From: Galaxea fascicularis
Lineage: Eukaryota; Cnidaria; Anthozoa; Scleractinia; Euphylliidae
Length of the DNA stretch: 64,000 nt
Direction: 5' to 3'
NCBI GenBank assembly: GCA_948470475.1
Contig: OX419342.1
Coordinates: forward strand, 23,765,077 to 23,829,076
Position numbers and translations under genes: made by a program. Below, one piece after another: positions 24,553 through 34,634 of the stretch (position 1 is its first letter; the number at the start of each line of letters is the position of its first letter). The notes below the pieces were generated by a model. It worked only from the letters and a program-made list of their open reading frames with translations, was not told the DNA's origin and did not search any database.

Positions 24553-27500
24553 CGAGCTATGTTCCCGTGTAAGTGATGGATGTGAGTGGTGAATATGAAA
24601 TAAATCATATACATGAACTTCCGCAGTTCATGTACATGATTCATTTCGAATTAACCACTCACAATCTCGATTTAGTTTAGAAAAAAGTGCGCGATTTTTC
24701 TAACTTTTCTGCAGAGAGTTTTAGAGATGATGTTTGTCAAGTTTCATGGAATACTTTGACTGAGAATGGGGGAAATGATGTGGATAAATTATTTTCATCC
24801 TTTTATAACAAACTTAATAAAATTGTCAATAAACACGCTCCTGGTTTTATCCAAGCGCAAAGCAAAGCAGCTTTCTAAACCTTGGATAACAAAGGGAATA
24901 AAAACTTCAATTAAGGTTAAAAATAGATTATTTACTACCGGGGACAATGCTAGATATAAGCTTTATAGAAACAAAATATGTAGCCTGATCAGATTAAGTA
25001 AAAAGAACTACTATTTTGACTATTTTAATGATAATATTGCAAATATGAAGAAAACTTGGGAAGGAATTAATAACCTACTGCATCGAAAAACTAAGCCTTC
25101 AAAATGCATAAGCGCAGTTAAAGACCCCACAAAAAATAACAGTGTGATCAGGGACCCATCGCGTATACCAGACATATTTAACAAGCATTTTTCATCGGTG
25201 GGCAATAATTTAGCTAGCAGGCTCCCCTCGTCGTTTTATTTTCGACCAGGAACAGCTTCAGAACTGGAAACTGAAATTCTTAGTATTCCTAATAAGAAAG
25301 CATGTGGTCTTTATTCATGTCCGACGCTATTATTAAAATATGTAAGTGACATTGTAAGCCTGCCACTTGCGACACTTTTAAATGTTTCTGTTTCCCAAGG
25401 AGTATACCCAGCCAAGCTAAAATTATCAAAAATAGTGCCAGTGTTTAAATCTGGCGACGAGCTTGATGCGAATAATTATAGACCAATATCACTTTTATCC
25501 AATTTTAACAGAATTTTTGAAAAGTTAATGTATTCTAAGATGATCTCTTTTATCGAATAAAGGGGATTACTCTATCAGGTACAATATGGCTTTCGTAAAG
25601 CACATTCTACACAACATGCAATTTTGGATATTATTAATACAATACAAACTAATATGGATAAACGCCTCTTTTCATGTGGTATCTTTATTGATTTGAAGAA
25701 AGCATTTGATACAGTTAATCACGATATATTATTAAACAAATTGGAACATTATGGTTTCCGAGGAATAATTAATGATTGGTTTACTTCCTATTTAACTAAC
25801 CGAACGCAAACAACAGAACTCAAATGTCATATTTCTAACAAGGCTACAATCACCTGTGGCGTTCCTCAAGGGTCTGTCTTGGGACCGCTCCTTTTTCTAT
25901 TATGTGCAAATAATATACAGTACTCCTCTGATAAATTCAATTTCTACCTTTTTGCTGATGATACAAATATCCTCTATGCCCATAAAGACATTAAATCTCT
26001 TGAAACCCTTGTAAACTGCGAACTTCGTAAGGTATGTAACTGGCTAACAGCAAACAGGTTAACCCTCAACATTGATAAATCTAATTATGTTATTTTTCGA
26101 CCTTACCAAAAGCGACTAACGCTTAAACCGAAAATTGTGAGATATGATAATGTACTGAGCAAATCCGTTCACCTTGAATGCAAAGATTATGTAAAATACC
26201 TTGGGGTTTTAATAGACTGCAGTTTAAGCTGGAAATTTCATATTGAACACATCGTAGTCAAAATAAGTAGATTAGTTGGGATTATAGCGAAACTTAGACA
26301 TTTTGTGCCACGAAATACTCTACTGCGCATCTATCAATCTTAATATTGCCCTACATATCTTATGGCCTGACTGCATGGGGTCTTGCAAGTAAATCCTACC
26401 TGACAAAAATCTTAGTTCTTCAAAAAAGAGCACTTAGATTTATATTTTCCGTAGAGAGATGTGAACATGCAGTCCCTTTGTTTATTCATGCCGATATTTT
26501 ACCTCTAAATTTTCTTTATTTCAAATCCGTCTGTTGCTTAATGCATGATATACGAAACCGGAAGGTACCTAGTAACATTTTAAACCTATTCAGCGACACT
26601 ACCAGTATTCATTCTTATAACACTCGGTCCTCGTCAGCAAATAAATTCTATATTAAGAAATCTAGGTTAGAAATCCAAAAAAGAGCTTTCTCAAGAGCAG
26701 GAGCTAAAATTTGGAATGAGATGCCAGCATCATTGAGAGAGCTCCCCAAGAAACACTTCCAAACAAAACTCCACTCTTTCCTTCTCGATATTCTTAAGAA
26801 GCATAATGACTATATTGATATCTCCCAAATTACCTCTGCCCTAAAAACGTACAATTGAACTTGAGTTTTTCATTCAAACAAACCTTGTAAGAGTCATTGA
26901 ACTTGTAATTTATGTTAACGATTTGACGATTTAATGATTTGGTACAATCTGTTTAAAAATTATGTAAGTCTCCTCTTGTAAATTTATTATTCATTGTCCA
27001 TTGTTTTGTATGACTGTTCCGCCCAGACTACATTGTAGCAATGCTATTTGCGGAACAGTCCTTTCTACTTTGGATATTCATTCTACGTTAATGATAATAT
27101 GCCGACCTATTGTTATGATCCATCGAGCAAAAATTTCGCATTCAAAGTACGATGAGTGTGTAATCGATCTCGATTAAACCCAACTCATTAGTTTAATATC
27201 CAAAGAAATGACTGAATTTCTATGGTCTGCAGGTTTTTGATGCATTTATTCCTCGACTTCAAGACCCGAACAGCAAGGTGAGATTGTAGTAAATTTCAGT
27301 GTTTTTTAAGCTGTATTCCGTTTCTTTTAAGGTTTATCAACTTCTCTTTGTGCAATGGTAAACAACCCGTTGTTTGCTTTGTTGAAGTGTTCACTGGAAT
27401 GTTGTAGAGCTAAAATCAGAGAGTTTCTTAGTCTGGCCAATCAGAACAGACGAAACCTATCGTACTGAGCCAATGAGAACTCGGAGCAAATTAAACTCAC

Positions 27501-29995
27501 ACTGGCGTCAAGCGCGGGAAAAACTGCACGTGAAGCAGGCGTGATCGGGTGGATTTTGGCAGCTTCTCATTGGTTACAAAAGTGGCGCGAGGTTTGACAG
27601 TGAATCACAAAGCGTGGTTAAGCAGAGCAAAGCAAAGGGGGGTAACTTTCGTCTCTCGATTGAAACCAGCTCTATACCGCGAAAGGAATAAGTAAACTGA
27701 TACTCTCTTGATTGATTTTTCTCTCATTTCAGGTTAATCTCCATGCCCTTCAGTGTCTTCCTAAGATCCTTCCTTCTCTAGCCAATCAGTCTGGCTCTCT
27801 CGTCCCTTTGGTGGGCGCTTTGACGTCAAACCTTGCTTCCAAGAATGCAAATATCTTCTCAACTGCAGTGGAAGCTCTGGATGAGCTGATCAAAAATGCA
27901 GGTAGAAAAGAAAATTTGTTGTCTTTGCTACAAGAGTCGCATAGTTCGGTTTGCATCAAGTATCGCAGTTGCAATCGGTTTTGTTTATCTTTTCTTTTTT
28001 TCCTGCACAAGGAAGTAATTGTGTTTATAATCACTTCTCAGCAGAGGTAATTAATCAGAACAATTTCCCCAATTCCTTTTTTCCAGATAATAATCTCCTC
28101 GTGCAGCCATTCTGCACGACTGCACAATTCGGGAACAGCCGCGTCAAGCCTATTATTGTCGATAAGTTAGCAGGTATGAAATAACGATTCTTGTTAACGA
28201 CGACCGTCTGGTGTGATAAAGCGGTTTTCAAAACAATTACCGTGACCAATCACAAGAGAGGAAGACAGCTTAGTGAACCAATCAGAATTTGGGGTAATTA
28301 CATGCAACCGGCCCCAAGCGCGGGAAAATGCGCGCGTGCAGCCAGCGATTGGTTTTGGTTTGCTTCTCATTGGCTGAGAAAGTGGTGTGGGTTTTGTCAA
28401 CCAATCACAGAGCGAAGTGAATTAAAACCAAAGCAAACGCGAATTACTTTCCACGCTCAACTGAAAATCGCTCTATGCAGGGCGTGCGTTTGATGTAGTT
28501 ACGGTAAACCCCTTCCTAAGCCCCACTTCTCCCACGACTTGTCTTCCTCTCGCTCTCCCATCCTTTCCTTTGCAACCGTCTTACAATAAATGACAAACTT
28601 AACTAATCACGAATGTCACACTTTACGTAAACTGATCAAAGTATGGTTTATCTATGTGCTGGAAATTCGAAACAGACTAATTTGTTCTTGATGTTTGGTT
28701 GCATGGCCTCCAACGTCAAGAGCTTCCACGTTTGTAAGTCGCCTTCTACTTCATCTTTCAACAGGCCTCCGTTACTCAACTAGGTTACCTCTCTCTATTA
28801 TTACTGGTTGCTATCTCTTGTATTCATGACATCGTGTTTATTCTTGTTAGGTACGGTGCATAGTACACAGGAAGCCTTCATTGGGCTGTTTTCCGTCCTG
28901 CTCTTTTGCTACTGTTTTACACTCTCTGTTACAGTATCAAGATCTAGAAATTGAATCTATAACAGTTTCCCATTACATGGATATGGTCGGCTAAAGCTCA
29001 GCAAGTAGCAAGTAGAGTTGAATAGACCTTTTTACTGATACGGCGGCCATCTTGAATTCCGAGGAAATTATGGGATACCCAGGGGGCAGATGAGAAATAA
29101 TTATAAAGAATACTGTGGCGTGATAACTTTTAACAATAATTTTTCGCTAACCATAGAAACCACTGCCAAATACCGTGACAGAAAGATGTAACGCTTGTAA
29201 TATTTGTTTTGGAATATGAGAGAGAAGCAGTAAAAATTTATCCTGAAAGCTGTGTATACGATAAATTTTCCAGCGATTGCCCCCTCGGCAGCCCATAATT
29301 TCTAAGTCAAAACAATAGAATTCAAGATGGCCGCCGTATCGGTAAAAAGGTCTATTACCCAAAATACCATTAGAAAAATAATGATAATTTAAATTAAAAA
29401 AATAAAAAAATAAGAATAAATACCTCTTACTAACCGAGTTCGAGGTCCGTACTGTAAGTTACAGACCGAGTTTTTTCCCGTTCACTTATGGCCATAAATT
29501 AACGGGAATAAACGAGGATCCGTAACTTACAGCACGGACCGAGAAAGCGAAGTTAGTAACATATTTATTACATCTCTGAGGTTAATCGGGCGCGCGGGAA
29601 AGGAAAATTTGAGATTTAGCAGGCCGTACAATAGAATACGACCCGCAAAATTGACCAAATAAGAGGTGTAATAATGTACAGTATACATGTACATGTATTT
29701 TTCATGTAATCTCCTGTATTTATCTTAGCATTAACATTTGTTTCTACCAGATATGGTGCCATCTGTGTACAACAGGAAACCTCAGACAATTTCCCGTCAG
29801 GTTCTTCCCTTGCTGTGGAATCTCTTGAACTCCACGAGTAACGGCAGTGCTGGAGCCAATAACAGCGGCATGAGGACGTCCGTAACTAGACTGGCCACAG
29901 CCCTGTACTCCAGTATGGGAAGGGCGTTTATAGAACAGGCTTCAAGTCAATCTCCGAGAATACAAGAAAGAGTTCACGAAATTATTGGTTCATGA
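9055..29995 (+). CDS. TOGARAM1: TOGARAM1 (crescerin-1), TOG-domain ciliary microtubule regulator, complete
   Basis: Twenty exons: 9055-10956, 11452-12088, 12625-12684, 13629-13801, 15030-15205, 15692-17118, 18006-18081, 18754-18948, 19486-19591, 20014-20100, 20566-20714, 21018-21176, 22874-23000, 23391-23518, 23593-23647, 24312-24443, 27233-27277, 27733-27901, 28087-28173 and 29751-29995. All junctions keep frame and total 6,135 bases (2,044 residues plus TGA). The architecture is TOG1-TOG2, a linker, TOG3, then TOG4, as in TOGARAM1. The post-TOG2 signature GLVEYAVPMPS followed by DIDWILAG also fits. Family members bind tubulin through the TOG arrays and promote polymerisation in the ciliary axoneme. 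Vertebrate orthologues are about 1,700 residues; the excess here is mainly an acidic, coiled-coil stretch in exon 6. The exon 6 donor (gtttgt) is weak, but it is the one that joins in frame to exon 7. Introns carry at least ten mobile elements. Confidence 0.9.
12318..12542 (-). mobile_element. LINE 3' end, minus orientation, with (AAACT)-type tail
   Basis: Its reverse complement matches 17700-17968 across most of its length. Shared blocks include 'ttataacccaaatttacttt', 'ggtaaggtctcaattggga'-like sequence and 'cactttttt.ttttgttgtaa'. Both copies end in AAACT/AGTTT pentamers, the short tandem tail seen in CR1-like non-LTR elements. No coding sequence is left. It lies in TOGARAM1 intron 2. Confidence 0.7.
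13034..13275 (+). mobile_element. tRNA-derived SINE, copy 2
   Basis: The A box is at 13044-13054 and the B box at 13073-13083. The central anticodon region is shortened compared with copy 1 at 1738-2128. The body runs through the shared block agccaactggtctgcctccc to 'ggggagtggtcaatta', followed by an AT-rich (tatt)-type tail. It lies in TOGARAM1 intron 3. This copy lacks the nested insert found in copy 1, so it gives the better picture of the family. Confidence 0.85.
14020..14186. mobile_element. MITE of the 'gctgtgctctag' family
   Basis: It starts cagggctgtgctctag and ends agagcacagttttg, with the internal block tgccctggatttcaagggt shared with 3463-3626. A further truncated piece of the same family follows at about 14336-14390. 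It lies in TOGARAM1 intron 4. Confidence 0.65.
15692..17118 (+). CDS. TOGARAM1: TOGARAM1 exon 6: acidic tract and long coiled-coil insert
   Basis: Codons about 983-1458 of the gene. The exon opens RMIKTPVKPESPF in frame with exon 5. A run dominated by Glu and Asp lies at about 16095-16355 (for example EEDEMVEKEEEEMVEKEE), followed by a Ser/Thr-rich stretch with repeated EDSDEDSD units. From about 16560 to 17090 a highly charged Arg/Glu/Lys/Gln segment is predicted by eye to form one long alpha-helix or coiled coil (for example RMRHEEEERLQREQERVETL). It has the heptad-poor, charge-rich look of a single alpha-helix or caldesmon-like segment. It separates the TOG2 linker from TOG3. I do not recall a comparable block in vertebrate TOGARAM1, but I could not align. 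Confidence 0.85.
17690..17968 (+). mobile_element. LINE 3' end, plus orientation, with AAACT pentamer tail
   Basis: The tail is a run of 'taaac' units at about 17944-17968, directly following the region shared, in reverse, with 12318-12542. The preceding 300 bases (from about 17402) contain a short open frame that may be the degraded C-terminus of the reverse transcriptase, but I cannot assign it. It lies in TOGARAM1 intron 6. Confidence 0.7.
18295..18545. repeat. Interspersed repeat, copy 1 (second copy at 34758-34993)
   Basis: It shares 'gcgaagggtctaat'-type, 'agttagcaaatgcaagttga' and 'gtagcgtagccaatcaaaat' blocks with 34758-34993. An inner inverted pair, agtatcac..aactagt and actagttgg.tgata, marks a MITE-like core at 18386-18545. 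It lies in TOGARAM1 intron 7. Confidence 0.7.
18754..23000 (+). CDS. TOGARAM1: TOGARAM1 exons 8-13: TOG3 domain
   Basis: Six exons (18754-18948, 19486-19591, 20014-20100, 20566-20714, 21018-21176, 22874-23000) encode about residues 1484-1758. They form consecutive HEAT-type helix pairs. The intra-repeat signatures are TEDWEMKCEGVQGIRRL, LRSQVSRSGICCLADL, HRNVTVRKTTAQFLSLLAER and TRYYGRKILHIMY. Each exon covers roughly one HEAT unit, and phases 2/0/0/2/2/0 close cleanly. The TOG3 start is DDLQPFSNPENALRDALKYL. Confidence 0.88.
19148..19313. mobile_element. 166-bp MITE in TOGARAM1 intron 8
   Basis: The outer inverted ends are cgaatgatacac and gtgtatcattcg. Inside them are repeated and inverted copies of 'tgttgagcaacaaatgttg'. 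There is no open frame of note. The internal palindromes let most of the element fold. Confidence 0.7.
21822..22415. mobile_element. 594-bp non-autonomous mariner-like element
   Basis: It has nearly perfect inverted ends, tacagtaaacacccgcgtat and its complement at 22396-22415, extending into 'aagaacct'. TA at both ends would be the TA target duplication of Tc1/mariner transposons. Sub-terminal repeats of 'taggttctta' occur on both sides. The AT-rich interior has no transposase. It lies in TOGARAM1 intron 12. Confidence 0.82.
22562..22814. mobile_element. 253-bp MITE with cagtgctggaaa ends
   Basis: The inverted ends cagtgctggaaa and tttccagcactg resemble hAT-type termini (cagtg..). The inside carries several direct and inverted 'ggacatgatgtcc' and 'atgtccg' units. 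No clear 8-bp target duplication is seen, so the superfamily is a guess. It ends 59 bases before TOGARAM1 exon 13. Confidence 0.6.
24312..29995 (+). CDS. TOGARAM1: TOGARAM1 exons 16-20: TOG4 domain and C-terminus
   Basis: Exons 24312-24443, 27233-27277, 27733-27901, 28087-28173 and 29751-29995 encode about residues 1820-2044. The domain begins IPNLINSLQASDWKERHQAV, continues PRLQDPNSKVNLHALQCL and closes ARLATALYSSMGR-type helices (VTRLATALYSSMG in the last exon) before the TGA at 29993-29995. A LINE of more than 2 kb sits in the intron between exons 16 and 17, making it the longest intron of the gene. Confidence 0.88.
24485..24662 (-). repeat. tRNA-like element plus 81-bp hairpin
   Basis: Read on the minus strand, 24485-24560 carries a tRNA-like D arm (gctcagttggttagagc), a degenerate anticodon arm and a canonical T arm (acggg-ttcaagc-cccgt), but the acceptor stem does not pair. 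It adjoins an inverted repeat at 24582-24662 with arms of about 38 bases around a 4-5 base loop. A related copy with a pairing acceptor stem lies at 54709-54781. I read this as part of a repeated element, not a working tRNA gene. It directly precedes the LINE at 24665. Confidence 0.7.
24665..26860 (+). mobile_element. 5'-truncated non-LTR retrotransposon (CR1/Jockey-like reverse transcriptase), broken
   Basis: Open frames cover the end of the linker after the endonuclease and nearly all of the reverse transcriptase. The recognisable RT blocks are NNYRPISLLSNFNRIFEKL, FIDLKKAFDTVNH, TCGVPQGSVLGPLLFLL, the catalytic FADDT (variant of YADD) and KYLGVLID. It is disabled by an in-frame TAA at 25558-25560 and by frameshifts near 24850 and at 26343-26346. 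The endonuclease is absent. Any 3' untranslated part may reach about 27180. Few disruptions in 2.2 kb suggest a fairly recent insertion into TOGARAM1 intron 16. Confidence 0.88.
27417..27672. mobile_element. 256-bp MITE with TA ends, copy 1
   Basis: Its imperfect inverted ends are gagctaaaatcag and ttgaaaccagctc, flanked by TA. The interior is rich in CCAAT-like 'ccaatcagaac', 'gccaatgagaa' and 'ctcattggtta' motifs. It is the same length and layout as 28218-28473, two introns away in TOGARAM1. Confidence 0.6.
28218..28473. mobile_element. 256-bp MITE with TA ends, copy 2
   Basis: The ends aagcggttttcaa and ctgaaaatcgctc are flanked by TA (28216-28217 and 28474-28475). The interior carries 'gaccaatcacaag', 'aaccaatcagaa' and 'ctcattggctg', as in the copy at 27417-27672. 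A diverged partial copy occurs near 36775-36920 (gcgaattactttc and gattgagaaagtg are shared). It lies in TOGARAM1 intron 19. Confidence 0.65.
29025..29352. mobile_element. 328-bp MITE, mariner-like ends
   Basis: The inverted ends gacctttttactgatacggc and gccgtatcggtaaaaaggtc continue to 'ggccatcttgaattc' on both sides, giving arms of about 35 bases. TA flanks both ends (29023-29024, 29353-29354). A single related end occurs near 42748-42779. It lies in TOGARAM1 intron 19. Confidence 0.75.
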
Positions 29996-30176
29996 CATCA
30001 AAACATGCTGATCGGTCAGGTTGATAATGTGGAAGAGCGCTCCGAATGCTTTGGCTCCTTGGGATGATATTTTATTTTAAGATTTTATCATGTCGCCTAA
30101 GTGATCGTTGCTTAGTGACGAGTATGCATGCACCCTTAATTTATGATAATTATTACTCTCTGCAGGTGGAGAGGTA

Positions 30177-30182
30177 AATAAA
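30177..30182 (+). terminator. Candidate polyadenylation signal of TOGARAM1
   Basis: This AATAAA lies 182 bases after the stop codon and is the first such hexamer downstream. A second possibility is near 30723. The choice is an inference. Confidence 0.4.
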
Positions 30183-31205
30183 TTAATCCACAGTTGTCGT
30201 AAGTTATTTTTATGCGCTATTGAATACGACAGAATGTATGTCACGAACGTATCGTGTTCACCATTTCATTTAGTGGCTACACAGTGAAAGTATGAGTTGA
30301 AACAATCTTTCTGGAAACTGCTTTGTCGCGGTATGCCTTATGTAATTAGAATTGCCTTGTTAACAAATGAGGTTAAATACAGCAACTTTGAGAAGCGGGT
30401 CCCCACTTCACCAAAAAACTGAATTCTCCCAAGGAGAATATTGTGAAGTAGAGATATCGCAACTTCACCGGTGAACGGGAAATTTTTCGTTTGGTTTGAA
30501 GAAATGCTACTTTCTCTGTCGTGTTTTCAATTTCTCTTGAACTGTCGAGAGTCTGTTTCGTAAGAACAGCTCTACAGCTTGTAGAATAAGCGACCCGTTA
30601 AACTTAAGTTTGAAAGAAGATCCAGTGAAAGGTAATACCTTTGTAAACCATATTATTTTTTTAAAGGTTGCATATTTTTATTTGTTCATCAGTTGTAAGC
30701 GTATAAATTTTAACATGTAGCTAAATAAATATTTATTAATATTAGTGGTCGTACATTGTTACTAAAATTGTCATTCTCAGAGCCTACTGTCCTAGTGGCC
30801 ACCACCTGTATGTTTTTGACCGCGCAGCCCCTGGAAGCCAGTGTGCCTGCTACTCAGCATATGGTATATGCGGTTTAAATGGGGCAATTATGTTCACAAG
30901 TCCATTATCTGGATGTTGTATTTACAAATCAATTGAAGGTTTAAAACAAATGGGAGGTTAAAATAAAATGAGAGTGAAAGAATTTAACGTCTCTGTCTGC
31001 CTCAATTATCGTCTAAAATAAAGTTCAACATAAATCAGGTTGGTGTCAGGTGGCGTGCCCCTCTCCCCTTTCAACAAAATTGTGTCAACTGATGTTAAAA
31101 AATAAAGTGGTTTCTGTTGTTAGCTGTCTGGGGAGAGATCAGTTAAAATCCTTAGTTCTTGAGCCGACTTCACAAACTTAACTTGGCTAACTCGAGGTTA
31201 ACTTA

Positions 31206-31564
31206 AGGCTGGTTTTCACTGGCGAGAGAGTCGGAGTTGCAATCAGAAGCGTAGAGCGTTAGGATCTAGTGAAAATCAAACCGACGGGGTCGGAAGCAAA
31301 AGGCTATTCCGCTTATGACTTCGTCGCTTATGATCTTGTGAAAACAAGCATTGTGATTGGTTGGTTCTTCCTCTTCCGCTTCCGACTCCGACAACATAGT
31401 TTTCACTGGATCATAAGCGGAGTCGAAAGAAAATGGAAACGTTCTGATTCTTCCGACTCCGATTCTGTCGAGCTTATGACTCCGCTCACGACTCCGATCT
31501 TCGATTTTCACTAGGTCATAAGGGCCCTTACGACTCCCACTCCGTCGCTAGTAAAAACCAGGCT
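31206..31564. mobile_element. 359-bp PIF/Harbinger-like MITE
   Basis: The ends aggctggttttcact and the complement of agcctggtttttact are flanked by TTA at 31203-31205 and 31565-31567. Three-base TWA duplications are typical of PIF/Harbinger. An inner inverted pair built on 'tagtgaaaatc' and repeated 'gactccg' lies at about 31266-31514. No transposase is present. Confidence 0.7.
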
Positions 31565-32835
31565 TTAGTGATTGCCGTGTGAATGCGCTCTTAATAAAGA
31601 ACACTTGTTTGTATTAGAGTGAAGTGAATGTTTGTGAATATTCTGCAATGGAGATAAAGAATCAATGCGCTGGCTCACTTATTTGACGCTCCATGCTTCA
31701 ACAGTCTCTAACCTCATTATATTCAGAAAAGTATTTAACAAGACGTCATCGATCTTGAAACATGAAAAGTTCCACGTACTAAGACTACTACTAAGACCCA
31801 CACCTCCCCTGTCAAATTAGTACAGTTATGATGATCGCGTGAAGAAAAATATATCCTCTAAAACGGATAACATATCTAAAGAAAACTAGATTCGTTAATT
31901 ATCTCTGGGTAATTCACAAACTGAAAACGAAAACGAAACACGTATTCTCATCAATTACTGTCACCTCAGCACCACACCCGTTGTTTGTCTAAATGGAGGT
32001 CTGGGCACTAAACTGAAATATTAGTATTAATTACAGTGCAGACACCTCGCTGTGATCAAACGACGTTGCAACCTCAGCTGAAGATCATAGATTATTTTGA
32101 TCAGTAATCCAGCATAGTTTCAAGCTATATTTAAAGGTGAGTCGTCTCTTTGTTTTTATTAGAAGTGTGTGACAGATAATATATTTTACCTGTCGCTTGC
32201 AATGCCGTTTTATGAAGTTGTTTGTCAAGTTCATGTTCTCTGTCTTGTACTTATCTAATTGTTGCTAAACTGCTAACTGTGGTAAATTATTGTAAGTTTG
32301 CTGTTTCAAGGTGAAGAAAGCCTCGGAAAGTGCAACAATCAACCGTTTCGAAAAAATCCACTCAATAAATTCAAGCAAGTTTATATTTGTTCAGTGCACG
32401 CAGACAAGCACGCTTTCGTGAGCGGAAACTTGAATAATGATGAGCTAGGTTTGCATGACTGTTGTCACGAAATGACTGACTCGCGCTAAGATTCCAATTC
32501 GGAAATAAGAGTTTTATTCATCTGAAGACGGAAAAGAAAACGTTGAAATTTTGTATATGATCTACGTTACGAATTTGTTCGAAGCCCAGGCATGACTGAT
32601 GGCATACATTGGATGGGGTTTGATAAAAGGCCGGGTCGTTTCGCAACACTGAAGATCGACCAATAATTGCCATTCGGCACTGACTGCACATTTTAATTTT
32701 GTCTTTTTTATTGCTTACACAACCATGTATTTTCTTGCTAATTATTTCGCGTGTCTACCCTTGCAAGTCTTGACGTGTTTTGATATTTTTTGTTTAGGTT
32801 TCTCCTCGTTGAGGTCGCGTGACTTCGCTCTCTAA

Positions 32836-33787
32836 GGCCCAGTTCATACGTCGTGCTTCTAGGGGCGTTCAAAAATGGCACGGATCCGACAAAAACTGGA
32901 ACGGTTCCAATAGTTTTGCAAAGAAACAGTGAACTTTCATCCGTTCCGCAGCGGGTCCATAGGCGCCTATGGACGCGACACGGAACGGATAAAAGTTCAC
33001 TGTTTCTTTGCAAAAACTATTGGAACCATTCCAGTTTTTGTCGGATCCGTGCCATATTGGGTTCAACAGAAGCACGGCACAAGCACGACTTCAATTCAGA
33101 CGTCGTGCCAGAGTCGAACTTAATTTAGTGTTCCCACCGCAACCTCCACCGTAAATTACAAGTTGTAACACTCTTATAAAACTCGAGGAGGAGAAGAAAA
33201 GAAATGCAGCGGAAAAGCCTTTTTCATTGAACCCGAGTTTGGACGACTCGTTTGCGATGACACTGACTCGACATCACCAATCGTTTCCTCGTCTTCCTCT
33301 TCATCTTATTCTTCATATCCAGCTAGTGGAATATTTTCGTCAAAAGGCAGTTCGTGTTCTGATGAATTATCAGACTGTGCAGCATTGCAAACCAAGGAGC
33401 AAGAAGCATGCAAACTTGCATGCATGGAAGGCCGCCTTGTTTGTTTTAAACCGTTCGAAACCCCAGTGCTTACGCTTCCGCAGGGGCTTCTGATTCCTGG
33501 CCGTCAGCGCAGAGGAGCTCTGGGGTAGTAAACAGAATAAATACGCATGTTCATTGAAAGACATTTTCCCTCGAAGCTACTCGCGGGTCTCGCGAGATAA
33601 CAATTCCCGCAAAAATACATTTCCAAAATTTATGTATTTAGTTCGACACGTTTGAATCGCTACCGTGCCAGAGTCCTGTCACGCTCTGTAGCACAGCAAA
33701 CCTTATCGAACTTAATTGTTCTGCCGCTCTATGTCGAATTCAAGAATTAAGTTCGGCACGGCAGAGGCACGACGTATGAACTGGGCC
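32836..33787. mobile_element. 952-bp non-autonomous PIF/Harbinger-like element containing a 181-bp palindrome
   Basis: The terminal inverted repeats ggcccagttcatacgtcgtg and the exact complement at the right end extend to 21 bases. They are flanked by TAA at 32833-32835 and 33788-33790. Inside, 32875-33055 is a nearly perfect palindrome centred on ataggcgcctat with no spacer. A second open block of 116 codons (33178-33528) follows. No transposase domain was recognised. Confidence 0.82.
33178..33528 (+). other. Unassigned 116-codon open frame inside the Harbinger-like element
   Basis: This frame is open from the codon after a TAA to the TAG at 33526-33528, with no early ATG. It reads as a plausible protein piece: an acidic and Ser-rich stretch (SPIVSSSSSSSYSSYPAS), a Cys-containing helix (EQEACKLACMEGRLVCF) and a basic end (PGRQRRGALG). 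It could be a captured exon, a remnant of the element's second protein, or chance. I do not recognise a family. Confidence 0.25.
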
Positions 33788-34634
33788 TAAGTTTTTCAAC
33801 CGTATCAATGGCCAGGGGAAGGCCAAGTACAGCTATTCCTTTTGGTTAACAAAGCAAATTTTTGATCACGGTGACCATTTCGACGACAACATAACTCCCT
33901 TGCTGATTTGCATGTAGAATGATCGAGCTACTCACGGAGGATCAGAGATGCACTGCTAACACTGAACTGGATTAGAACGAGAGACAGGGCGGGTACTTCC
34001 AGAAAAATTGGGTGGGAGTGTGTATTTCAGACCAACTGAATATGTAATTTTCCCTACCCTATTTCAGACTTGATAAAAAATTTGATACCCTATTTCAGAC
34101 TTGACCCTTACTGTGCGAATCTGAAAACCGTGAACACTTTGATTTGATGTTGACACTTCCATTGTGCAGCGATCAATCAGAAACAGCATGAAACCACAAC
34201 CACTAGGCGTCTAGACGAACTATCCTTCGTAATTCGTCTTGAACGACGAATTTCGAGCGAGAGTACGTCTGGACGCATAACCAGACGAAGAACATATGTT
34301 TGCCCAAAGTCGTCCAGATAATGCGTCTCATACAGTTCGTCCCGTCTTTACACTAGTCGGATAAAATGGAAGAGTCGGTCACTTTTTTTGTTTTGTTTTT
34401 GTTTTGGCGTTTGTTATGTTTGTAGTTGGCGCGAATCAAACGTGGAGTGGCTTGGGTCGGGTCTGTGCAACCGATATATACTATTCCATTGAACACGTAG
34501 AATTTCCGAAATTTCAAACCGGAATTTTTGTTGCATGGAAAGCCCCCCGGCAAAAACAACATACTCCGGCTTTGGCGCCGCACATACCTATATAGCCCAT
34601 ATAAGAGAGTGCCCTCTCTTGGCCCTCCCCCCTT

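Noticed and set aside
24485..24560. tRNA-Thr gene (anticodon GGT by position)
   Set aside because: The acceptor stem does not pair, and it is a second copy of the same repeat family.
32298..32489. Small gene of 63 codons
   Set aside because: No start context, domain, or splice partners; the codon pattern is not convincing.
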